49,930 nucleotides of DNA. Origin: an uncultured Schlesneria sp. Lineage in GTDB: Bacteria > Planctomycetota > Planctomycetia > Planctomycetales > Planctomycetaceae. The notes beneath the pieces are model-generated. The model was given only the letters and a program-made list of their open reading frames with translations. It was not told the DNA's origin and ran no database searches. Position 1 is the stretch's first letter, and every line of letters starts with the position of its first letter. The stretch is taken from the NCBI GenBank assembly GCA_903899985.1, contig CAIULL010000295.1, positions 1 to 49,930 on the forward strand, given 5' to 3'. The translations under genes were made by a program, and so were the position numbers. Below, in pieces: positions 43,468-49,930 of the stretch.

Positions 43468-45021
43468 CTACGCCATGACTGTTGTCGCCGCTTCCATCAG
43501 CTTTTGCTCGGTGAACTCACCCCGCTTGAATTCGGCGGTGGCCCGACCTTCACACAGCACCATGATGCGGTCACACACGGTAATCAGTTCGGGCAATTCG
43601 CTGGAAGTAATGATGATTGCCAGGCCTTGTCCACACAGCTCGTCAATCAGTCGATAGATCTCGGCCTTGGCTCCAACATCGATCCCACGCGTGGGATCAT
43701 CCAGCAACAAAAGCTTGGGGCGAGTCCTGAGTGCTCGAGCAATGATGCACTTCTGCTGGTTACCGCCGCTCAGGCTGGTAATTGATGCTTCACGACCTGC
43801 TGTTTTCACTCGTAACGATGCGATCGATTCGTCCGCCGCACGGTTTTCGGCACCCGCGCTGATGAAACCGGCTGTGGCGACCTCTGATAACGATGACAAC
43901 GTGATGTGCTCGCGAACCGTCATTTCGGTGAAGATGCCGTAACGCTTGCGATCCTCTGTCACCAGGCCGATTCCCGCACGCAATGCCTGATTAGGATGAG
44001 CAAACTGGACGGGCCGGCCTTCCAGTTCGATACGGCCTTGCGGTGGCTCAGGACTTGCGCCGAACAAACATTCGAGAAGTTCGGTTCTGCCCGCTCCCAT
44101 CAATCCTGCAAATCCAAGCACTTCTCCCCGTCGAACGGTGAAGCTGACGTCTTTCAATCGCCATTGCCGGACATGGCCTCGCCAGGGGAGCGACAGTTGT
44201 TCGACTTTCAAGACTTCGGCACCGGCAGATCGATTGGCCCCGAAGTCACTGGCGCCAATTTCGCGACCAACCATCAGATGAGTCACCTCGCGCGGCGAAG
44301 TGGCGGAACGGTCGAGCGTCTTCACGACCTGACCGTCTCGCAAGATCGTGATCCGGTCGGCATTCTGGAAGATCTCGTCCATTTTGTGCGAGATATAAAC
44401 GATCGTCACACCCTGGCTGCGCAAGCGGCCGATAATTCGAAACAACCGCTCGACCTCCGATTCGGTCAGTGCGCTGGTTGGCTCATCCATAATCAAGGTC
44501 CGCTTTGCCGGATCTTGACCAGAATCACTTCGTGCGGTTGACCCTAACGATAAGGCTTTGGCGATCTCAACAAGTTGCTGATCACCGATTCTGAGTGTTC
44601 GAACGGCCGCACGGGGGTCGATGCGGCAGTCAAGTTGTTCGAACAACTGTGCCGCTTCCCGTTCCATCCTGTGGTCATCCAGCAGACCAAGCGGCGTCCG
44701 CAATTCACGACCGAGGAAGATATTCGCGGCGACGGACAGGTCGCTTACGAGGTTCAATTCCTGATGAATGATACTGATGCCGCGTGATTCGGCGTCACGG
44801 GTTCCACGCACCACGAGAGGCTGCCCAGCCAGTTCGATCTGCCCGTCATACTCGGTAATGACGCCGGACAGGATTTTCATCAACGTGCTTTTACCGGCGC
44901 CGTTCTCGCCGCACAGGGCGTGAAACTCACCTGGCAGGACGTCGAAGCTGACACCGTCGAGCGCCGTGACAGCGTGAAAACGCTTGGTCACGCGATCAAA
45001 TCGAATCAGCGGCAGTGTCAT
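43468..45021 (-). CDS. Sugar-type ABC transporter ATPase (RbsA/MglA family)
   Basis: A 517-residue protein with two fused ATPase domains, as in the ribose/galactose (CUT2) import family. The N-terminal domain has Walker A GENGAGKS (38-45) and Walker B LIMDEPTSAL, with the degenerate signature expected of this family. The C-terminal domain has the usual reduced Walker A (GLMGAGRTE), a full signature SGGNQQKCIIARAL and DDPTRGIDVGAKAEI. ATG 45021 has agga upstream. The usual permease and periplasmic sugar-binding genes are not next to it; the operon ends here. It follows the M24 peptidase gene by 8 bases. The sugar is not predictable. Confidence 0.92.
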   Translation of the reverse strand: MTLPLIRFDRVTKRFHAVTALDGVSFDVLPGEFHALCGENGAGKSTLMKILSGVITEYDGQIELAGQPLVVRGTRDAESRGISIIHQELNLVSDLSVAANIFLGRELRTPLGLLDDHRMEREAAQLFEQLDCRIDPRAAVRTLRIGDQQLVEIAKALSLGSTARSDSGQDPAKRTLIMDEPTSALTESEVERLFRIIGRLRSQGVTIVYISHKMDEIFQNADRITILRDGQVVKTLDRSATSPREVTHLMVGREIGASDFGANRSAGAEVLKVEQLSLPWRGHVRQWRLKDVSFTVRRGEVLGFAGLMGAGRTELLECLFGASPEPPQGRIELEGRPVQFAHPNQALRAGIGLVTEDRKRYGIFTEMTVREHITLSSLSEVATAGFISAGAENRAADESIASLRVKTAGREASITSLSGGNQQKCIIARALRTRPKLLLLDDPTRGIDVGAKAEIYRLIDELCGQGLAIIITSSELPELITVCDRIMVLCEGRATAEFKRGEFTEQKLMEAATTVMA

Positions 45022-45029
45022 GGCGAATC

Positions 45030-46208
45030 CTAGGTCAGCGAGATTACGTGATTACTGAGTCGTTCATAGCCGGTTTCAGTAATCAGATAATTATGTTCGA
45101 TGCGGATGCCGCCAATCCCTTCAACGTACAGGCCCGGTTCCAGTGTGATGACATCCCCTTCCAGGAGGACGTCTTCACTATCAGGAACGAGAATTGGCGC
45201 TTCAGGATGCGCCAGCCCGATCCCGTGTCCTGCGTGGTGGGCAAACCTTTCAGCCAGGCCCGCTTCGAGGATTGGCTTGTTGACGGCATGGAACACGTCT
45301 TTGGCTCTGGTTCCTGCTTTCAGGACCGACTCGCCACCACGTTGAGCGGCCGAAACCAGGTCGTAAAGACGACGCTGTTCGGAATTCGGCTCGCCTACCG
45401 TCATGCAATTGGTGAAGTCAGACCGATAGCCTTCCAGCACGACGGAATAATCGAGCGTGAACATGTCACCGTTTTGCAGTTTGTGATGAGTGGGCAATCC
45501 GCCGACTTTCGGAGCAGCCGCCGAAGCGGCGCGGAAGTCACCATAGATCAGACCGGGACGTCCTGCTGCCGCGATCGCGGCATGCTGGACCTCGCAGAAG
45601 ATCTCGAACTCGCTGATCCCTGGCCGGATGATTTCACGCAGTCGCAGCATCCCCGCTTCACCCGCTCGCATGCATTCCTTCAGCAGGGCGATTTCGTCGG
45701 GGTGCTTCTGGCGTCTCAGGGACCTCAGGATTGTTCCCAGGTCGATCGCACCTGGTTTGCCCACGTCTTTCGCTTCGGTTTTGACCGAGTGTTGTTCGTG
45801 ATCCAACCCGAGCAGTTCAAACGCCCCGACTGGCAACCATTCGGCTTCGACCGCACCGCTTCGCCCGTATAACCGGTCGGCGATCTGTTCGGCAGCCTTA
45901 AGCAGTGCATGGTCACGGTTGATGACCGAATGCTTATGGTCATACCACTTGACCATGACTTCGCCATCAACGAAGGGGTCGGCTGATCGTGACTTGAGCG
46001 AGAAATTATCGCCGAGCAGGGTTGCCTTACCGTCTCGCTCCAGCAGCAGCCAGCATCGCTCACCCGCCGAAAACGTCAGCGGATGAATCCAGAAGTTCGA
46101 CAGATATAAAACATGTCGCGGGTCAGCAATCAACATCCACTCACATGACGTTGGAACGGACTCCCACAACAGAGCACGACGAGCCAGGCATCCTTCTCGT
46201 GTCAGCAT
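45030..46208 (-). CDS. M24 family metallopeptidase (Xaa-Pro aminopeptidase-like)
   Basis: A 392-residue 'pita-bread' fold peptidase. The N-terminal creatinase-like domain ([17 protein letters not shown]) precedes the catalytic domain, where metal ligands are visible as Asp in [19 protein letters not shown] (two Asp), His in [15 protein letters not shown], Glu in [10 protein letters not shown] and Glu in [11 protein letters not shown], so it should be active. Such enzymes remove N-terminal residues before proline or act on related dipeptides. The ATG at 46208 has no clear ribosome site; it begins 27 bases after trxB and precedes the ABC ATPase by 8 bases. Confidence 0.92.
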   Translation of the reverse strand: MLTREGCLARRALLWESVPTSCEWMLIADPRHVLYLSNFWIHPLTFSAGERCWLLLERDGKATLLGDNFSLKSRSADPFVDGEVMVKWYDHKHSVINRDHALLKAAEQIADRLYGRSGAVEAEWLPVGAFELLGLDHEQHSVKTEAKDVGKPGAIDLGTILRSLRRQKHPDEIALLKECMRAGEAGMLRLREIIRPGISEFEIFCEVQHAAIAAAGRPGLIYGDFRAASAAAPKVGGLPTHHKLQNGDMFTLDYSVVLEGYRSDFTNCMTVGEPNSEQRRLYDLVSAAQRGGESVLKAGTRAKDVFHAVNKPILEAGLAERFAHHAGHGIGLAHPEAPILVPDSEDVLLEGDVITLEPGLYVEGIGGIRIEHNYLITETGYERLSNHVISLT

Positions 46209-46235
46209 TTATGACGGCTTTCAAATTTGGTTTTG

Positions 46236-47282
46236 TTAATGGAATCCATGGCTGCCCAGCCATCGCTCTGCGTCCAGCGCGGCCATACACCCTGTTCCCG
46301 CCGAGGTGATTGCCTGGCGGTAGTAACTATCGGCGACATCACCCGCCGCGAAGACACCATCGACGCTGGTGTTCGTGCGGAAAGGGAGTGCATAGACAAT
46401 ATAACCCTTGTCGTCGGTCTGCACCTGACCTGCCAGGAAGTCGGTGTTCGGCGTATGCCCGATTGCACAGAACATCCCCGTCGCCTCGATCACTTCCGAC
46501 GAAGAATCTTGCAGGTTTCTCAAGCGAACACCGGTCACACCACGGGTTTCATCACCCAGGACTTCGTCGACACCCGAAAACCATTTGACTTTGATTTTCG
46601 GATTGTCGAGGACTCGTTGAGCCATAATCTTGCTCGCGCGAAATTCACCCCGACGATGGACGAGATAGACCGTGGACGCGAACTTCGAAAGGTAACTGGC
46701 TTCTTCCATCGCACTGTCGCCGCCGCCAATGACGACAAGCGGTTTATTGCGGAATCGAGGGAGGGCCCCATCGCACACGGCACAGGCCGAAACGCCTCGA
46801 TTTTTATAGAGATCTTCCGAAGGAAGTCCCAGGTAGTTGGCTCGGGCACCCGTCGCAATGATCAGCGCATGGGTGGAGATTTTCTCTCCCTGCAGCAACG
46901 ACAAATCAAACGGCTTCTTCGACAGATCGACGGAAACGACATCGTCCGTAATGATCCGGGTTCCGAAGTTTTTGGCCTGCTGCCGCATCAATTCCATCAA
47001 TTCCGGCCCGGTCACACCTGTCATGTGAGGGTCACGATAGGGGACATTTTCTTCGGGCAACGATGACTTCAGGTAGGGAGACAAATCACCGGCAGGAAAG
47101 CCGGGATAGTTTTCGACCTCGGTTGTCATCGAGAGTTGACCGAGCGGCAATGTTCCGCGGATTCGATTCTCTTCGGTAATCGCCCCCTCAATGACCAGCG
47201 GGTCAAGGTTGGCTCTTGCTGCATAAATGGCTGCCGACCAACCGGCAGGTCCAGACCCGATAATGACCACGCGTTCCGTCAC
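46236..47282 (-). CDS. trxB: Thioredoxin reductase
   Basis: A 348-residue NADPH-dependent FAD enzyme that reduces thioredoxin in the cytosol. FAD motif [14 protein letters not shown] is at the N-terminus, the redox-active CAVC is Cys167/Cys170, the NADPH-binding segment is [12 protein letters not shown], and [16 protein letters not shown] is near the C-terminus. Compared with the E. coli enzyme (about 320 residues) there is an extra segment after [12 protein letters not shown] (about 60-90). The start is GTG 47282 with gaggag seven bases upstream, a strong site. It is the first gene of the trxB / M24 peptidase / ABC ATPase operon. Confidence 0.95.
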   Translation of the reverse strand: MTERVVIIGSGPAGWSAAIYAARANLDPLVIEGAITEENRIRGTLPLGQLSMTTEVENYPGFPAGDLSPYLKSSLPEENVPYRDPHMTGVTGPELMELMRQQAKNFGTRIITDDVVSVDLSKKPFDLSLLQGEKISTHALIIATGARANYLGLPSEDLYKNRGVSACAVCDGALPRFRNKPLVVIGGGDSAMEEASYLSKFASTVYLVHRRGEFRASKIMAQRVLDNPKIKVKWFSGVDEVLGDETRGVTGVRLRNLQDSSSEVIEATGMFCAIGHTPNTDFLAGQVQTDDKGYIVYALPFRTNTSVDGVFAAGDVADSYYRQAITSAGTGCMAALDAERWLGSHGFH

Positions 47283-48594
47283 GCTGAAACTCCTCTAAAA
47301 CTGATTTATGAAAGCGATCAATGAATATTTTGTATTCGGCGAAGTATAGGCAGAAATGCAGGAGCGAACACGACGATGAGGGTTGTCATCATTGGTTATC
47401 CGACATTTCCGAGTTCTGCGCTTCGCCGTAAACGACTTATTTGACATCACAAAGGGAGACGATACTCGCGGGAACGAACGACAGCAACCTTCCCGCCGCG
47501 GTCAAATCCGGCATTCTCGCGTCGCCAAAGCATGGCACGTCTCAATCAGGACGATGCGCTTTAAGCCCAAGCGGGACAATATCGTCAGCGAACGGACCGG
47601 ATAATTCAGAAGCCCGAAGCGCCAGCGAGGGATCTTCTCTTCGATTTCACAAGAACACGCCGCCTCGATCAACAGAATTACGATCCCAGGATTAAGCCTT
47701 TGAAGTTGCGCACTTAAGATTTTTGGACAGAAATCAAGAACGAAATGCAAAGCACATCAGGGGCGGATTTGATAACCGTCGAGTTCTGAAATTTTCGGTT
47801 TCTCACGGAGGCACTGAGACACAGAGGAGCACTCAAACCTGCCCGCGAATCGCGCGCGTCATACTCTTCTTTTCCCTGTACTGAACCCCAACTTCAGCAA
47901 ATTGCCGTGCTGCATTCCGATCAGATGCAGAAATGACAGCATTTTTAAGGCACTCTTTCCGATGGCGTCCTCTTGTATCTCCGTGAGAGAACTATTCATC
48001 GATCGAAAGTCCGCTTTGATCGGACTTCTATACCCTGTCCCTGCCTCACTCCTCTTGAGGAACTTGTCTAAGGAGATCAATGGAGGTGTTGTTAAAGTCT
48101 CGCTGGTCCTTGGAGCGGGAACTCCTGGCAAATCGCTTGTCGCGGCTTTCTGTTCTCTCCCCGATTTGAAATTCTGACAAATTCAAAATCCGCCAAGTGG
48201 GGGAATCCGCTTTAGTCATCAGATGTACGTCAATTCTTGCATCGTCCAAATTCACCCAACGGAAACCTGCTCTTAAGGCCTCAAACGCGAAATTTCATAG
48301 GATTAAGCGTGGGGTTAGCGATTCAGGATGTTTTTCGATGATTCTTGACGATGTCGTCACGTTCAATCGACTAGGTTCGTGAGCCGAATCGCCAACAATG
48401 AATAATGAATCATCCGGGCTGAGCTTTTTGTTTTAATCACGACAATGCCTGATCAGGCTGCGATTCATCATCTCTCAGAACACCAATCGGAAATCCCCCA
48501 GCACAACAATGGGAAAAAACCCACAGATCGCTTTTGCATGAAAACGAATTTCTGTTACATTCCTTCAGAATCCCGAAAGCAAAGGGGTAATTCT
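47283..48594. other. 1.3-kb gene-poor region upstream of trxB and the tRNA
   Basis: No convincing gene was found on either strand; the open frames are short, overlapping and unlike known families. Present are a perfect 7-bp hairpin aagtccg-ctttgat-cggactt (48007-48027), a gaagcccgaagcgccagcga tract (47610-47629) whose translation SEARSASEG looks like low-complexity repeat-derived sequence, and a tctcacggaggcactgagacacagagg tract. The trxB promoter should be in the left part, but no clear hexamers were found. Confidence 0.45.
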
Positions 48595-48667
48595 GGGGCG
48601 GTAGCTCAGTTGGGAGAGCGCTGCGTTCGCAATGCAGAGGTCGGGGGTTCAACTCCCCTCCGCTCCA
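48595..48667 (+). tRNA. tRNA-Ala (anticodon CGC)
   Basis: A 73-base tRNA folds fully: acceptor ggggcgg with ccgctcc (one G-T pair), D arm gctc...gagc, anticodon stem ctgcg/tgcag (one G-T pair) with loop ttcgcaa giving anticodon CGC for GCG alanine codons, variable loop aggtc, T arm ggggg-ttcaact-cccct, discriminator A. The 3' CCA is not encoded, since ctcg follows. A terminator-like hairpin lies 30 bases downstream. Confidence 0.95.
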
Positions 48668-48696
48668 CTCGAAAAGCCTTGTTCTCGAACAGAAAG

Positions 48697-48731
48697 AGCC
48701 TTGTTCATAATCTTTGTGGACAAGGCTTTTT
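48697..48731 (+). terminator. Probable terminator after tRNA-Ala
   Basis: agccttgt (48697-48704) pairs with acaaggct (48720-48727) around a 15-base loop, followed directly by a short T-run. A further agccttgt at 48675-48682 offers an alternative left arm. Confidence 0.65.
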
Positions 48732-48841
48732 CGTTTGACTGGTTCGTTTTGCGTTCCAGACACCACTTTATCTGCGTCTGTCGGTGAACAGATTAAGAGG
48801 TGGCGACAACGTTTCCTTTGGCAGATTAAGGGGAGACTTGA

Positions 48842-49201
48842 TCAGACGGACTTCTGCTGCGCGTACATCCAATACCCGAGAAGTGCACCGCCCAATGCGC
48901 AATTAACGAAATTCGCCGTAATCGCCCCCTGGATATTCCAAAAGGAGTAGCCGATAACGATCCCAACGACCCAAAGTGAAAAGAGGGTTGCGACTAATAA
49001 GCTGTCGATGTCTTGTTTTTGATTGCCATACTCGTCGCAACTCTTGACGAGATCTCGCTCAATCGTCAGCCCAAGCCAAATTGCAAAAAACACGGGTAGC
49101 AAAATCGTACCACCGACCAATCCAATCAGTGTCGATCGAATCATCCCAGCGGTATCGTCGGGCAACCTCAAGCTCGAATTCCAATCCATTGAAGTAATCA
49201 T
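48842..49201 (-). CDS. Small integral membrane protein, unknown function
   Basis: A 119-residue hypothetical protein with three probable transmembrane helices: about 22-46 (STLIGLVGGTILLPVFFAIW), 68-87 (LLVATLFSLWVVGIVIGY) and 94-113 (ITANFVNCALGGALLGYWMY), separated by a polar loop containing KSCDEYGNQKQD. No family is recognised. ATG 49201 or ATG 49189 could be the start; neither has a good ribosome site. It is isolated, convergent with the tRNA. Confidence 0.72.
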   Translation of the reverse strand: MITSMDWNSSLRLPDDTAGMIRSTLIGLVGGTILLPVFFAIWLGLTIERDLVKSCDEYGNQKQDIDSLLVATLFSLWVVGIVIGYSFWNIQGAITANFVNCALGGALLGYWMYAQQKSV

Positions 49202-49452
49202 TTATTCAACCACAAGCATATCGGACTCAGGTCTGGTAAAAAAAATGCATTCACGGCAATTAAATTTCCAGGCCCATTTTACGGAAGGAATTTAGGCCAC
49301 GTATGGCAATAAGACAAGTCAATTTTATTAAAAAGAGATGAAACTTCGGTTTTTTTGCATGATGTATAGTGGACGTAGGTGTAGTGTTTGGTGTTTCGAT
49401 CTCTCGAGAATGTTCTGTTGGTCATAGACTGTTTCGATTCCGGTAAATTGCG

Positions 49453-49629
49453 ATGTCCCTCGGCCCGGCGCCGCCAGTGTCGCCCACGTCGGAAAAAACG
49501 TAGGAGATTTACAAGAAGCACCAACAGTTGGATGCCGAGATCAGTGGCGAATTACTGAACGATCCGGAAGGGTCGGAAGTTGGCTGCCCGGAATCCGCGA
49601 TCAACGCCTTAGTCTTACCTGGCACCTGA
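49453..49629 (+). pseudogene. Small reading frame interrupted by an in-frame TAG
   Basis: From ATG 49453 the frame reads 16 codons to TAG (49501-49503), then continues 41 sense codons to TGA (49627-49629). The second part contains EIYKKHQQLDAEISGELL, which resembles the HxxLDxxI pattern of short helical DUF465/YdcH-like proteins. It may be a nonsense-mutated small gene or remnant. No ribosome site is evident, so it could equally be chance. Confidence 0.25.
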
Positions 49630-49712
49630 GCAAACGGGCCAGAAAGATCCTCCCGGTCGTATACGCCTGGTAAGACCTGTTCTTTTCTTCAAAATCCTCT
49701 GTTTTCTTGCAC

Positions 49713-49779
49713 ACCTTCCAAACGTTAAGAAGATATACCGGCTTTTCGTGTTGACAATATATGTCGGCATGTTATCGTT
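49713..49779 (+). promoter_or_regulatory. Promoter-like block of the right-edge gene
   Basis: TTGACA at 49751-49756 with a weak -10 (tatcgt, 49773-49778), preceded 38 bases upstream by ccttccaaacgttaagaa, the same box found 37 bases before TTGACA at the left end of the window. It would drive the gene starting at 49827. Confidence 0.45.
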
Positions 49780-49826
49780 GCGTCATGTGATTTACGTTTT
49801 GATTTTACCGGCAGAAGGGGTTTCAA

Positions 49827-49930
49827 ATGGTTCAGCGGTTTTCGTCACGGGAAGAAGCGAAGCAGCAGGCGATTGAGCGGCAGCGGCAGTTGGGGGTGAC
49901 GGCCTATCGGCCGAAGGGGTATCGATACAA
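49827..49930 (+). CDS. Start of a hypothetical protein, cut by the window edge
   Basis: The first 34 codons of an open frame (MVQRFSSREEAKQQAIERQR..., then VTAYRPKGYRYN) are present; the rest lies outside. ATG 49827 has agaagggg seven bases upstream, a strong ribosome site, and a promoter-like block lies 50-110 bases before. The visible part is a charged amphipathic helix rich in Gln, Arg and Glu. No family is recognised. Confidence 0.6.
   Translation, partial: MVQRFSSREEAKQQAIERQRQLGVTAYRPKGYRY

Larger units (their letters stand above)
49202..49826. other. Intergenic region with gene debris and a promoter
   Basis: 625 bases before the edge gene. 49202-49450 shows nothing recognisable. 49453-49629 is a nonsense-interrupted reading frame (separate entry), and 49713-49779 is promoter-like. 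Confidence 0.4.

Noticed and set aside
45015-45872. Plus-strand open frame of 285 codons
   Set aside because: Antisense shadow of the M24 peptidase gene, which keeps all metal ligands.
46227-47066. Plus-strand open frame of 279 codons
   Set aside because: Antisense shadow of trxB, which has all redox and cofactor motifs.
47859-48255. Minus-strand open frames of 70-90 codons before the tRNA
   Set aside because: No ribosome sites, mutually overlapping with plus-strand frames, and no protein-like patterning.

Overview
The window is almost certainly from a planctomycete (Planctomycetota, Planctomycetaceae-like). The evidence is phylum-typical gene content: three DUF1501 proteins with twin-arginine signals, one large PSCyt1/DUF1549/DUF1553 ('PSD1') secreted protein with two CxxCH motifs, a giant surface protein carrying the planctomycete N-terminal signature (VEALESRMLL), a PEP-CTERM protein, and a TrxB with an insertion after its N-terminal FAD-binding segment. 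Base composition looks moderately GC-rich. This is an impression, not a calculation. Genes are small operons on both strands, separated by unusually repeat-rich spacers. No phage, plasmid, rRNA or CRISPR array was seen.

Layout. 1-1110: gene-free, with a promoter-like block and a duplicated segment. 1111-5334 (minus): DUF1501, then an alpha-keto acid decarboxylase / acetamidase-formamidase pair separated by one base. 5455-14642 (plus): BtpA-family protein, DinG-like helicase, THUMP-like methyltransferase, PSD1 protein, Uma2-family protein. 14681-19503 (minus): small secreted protein, aroA, a REP-associated tyrosine transposase (RAYT) framed by inverted REP sequences, DUF58 protein and RAD55/KaiC-like ATPase. 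19770-25869: small hypothetical protein, 1391-residue surface protein, gene debris, PEP-CTERM protein with a strong terminator. 26332-29274 (plus): SGNH-like protein, TlpA-like lipoprotein, alpha/beta hydrolase. 29530-33385 (minus): alanine/serine-glyoxylate aminotransferase, M20 amidohydrolase, LolD-type ATPase. 33599-41076 (plus): DUF1501, then a tightly coupled trio of RraA-like protein, membrane-anchored TAXI binding protein and a 1205-residue iron-sulfur flavoprotein. 41514-47282 (minus): DUF1501, then trxB, M24 peptidase and sugar-type ABC ATPase in one operon. 48595-48667: tRNA-Ala(CGC). 48842-49930: small membrane protein, gene debris and the first codons of a gene that runs off the window.

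The most interesting system is rraA-like / TAXI / flavoprotein (35381-41076). The flavoprotein joins, in one chain, an N-terminal helical region, a GltD/NfnB-like iron-sulfur and FAD/NAD(P) module, and a PyrK/NfnA-like reductase module with a C-terminal cysteine cluster. It therefore looks like a fused, extended NfnAB-type electron-bifurcating or transhydrogenase enzyme. It is translationally coupled (4-base overlap) to a TAXI protein that has membrane segments at both ends and no TRAP permease nearby.

The second theme is small palindromic repeats. At least four families can be followed by eye: (i) REP sequences around the RAYT, with further copies at 19.6 and 43.4 kb; (ii) a 'cactgcttgaccg' hairpin family at 2.7, 29.3, 29.4, 31.0, 35.2 and 41.1 kb, one copy tandemly duplicated together with a gene's 3' end and another split by an inserted inverted-repeat element; (iii) long single inverted repeats at 10.1 and 43.2 kb; (iv) a 'caaaggcccg..gaccacc' family at 1.0 and 8.6-8.7 kb.
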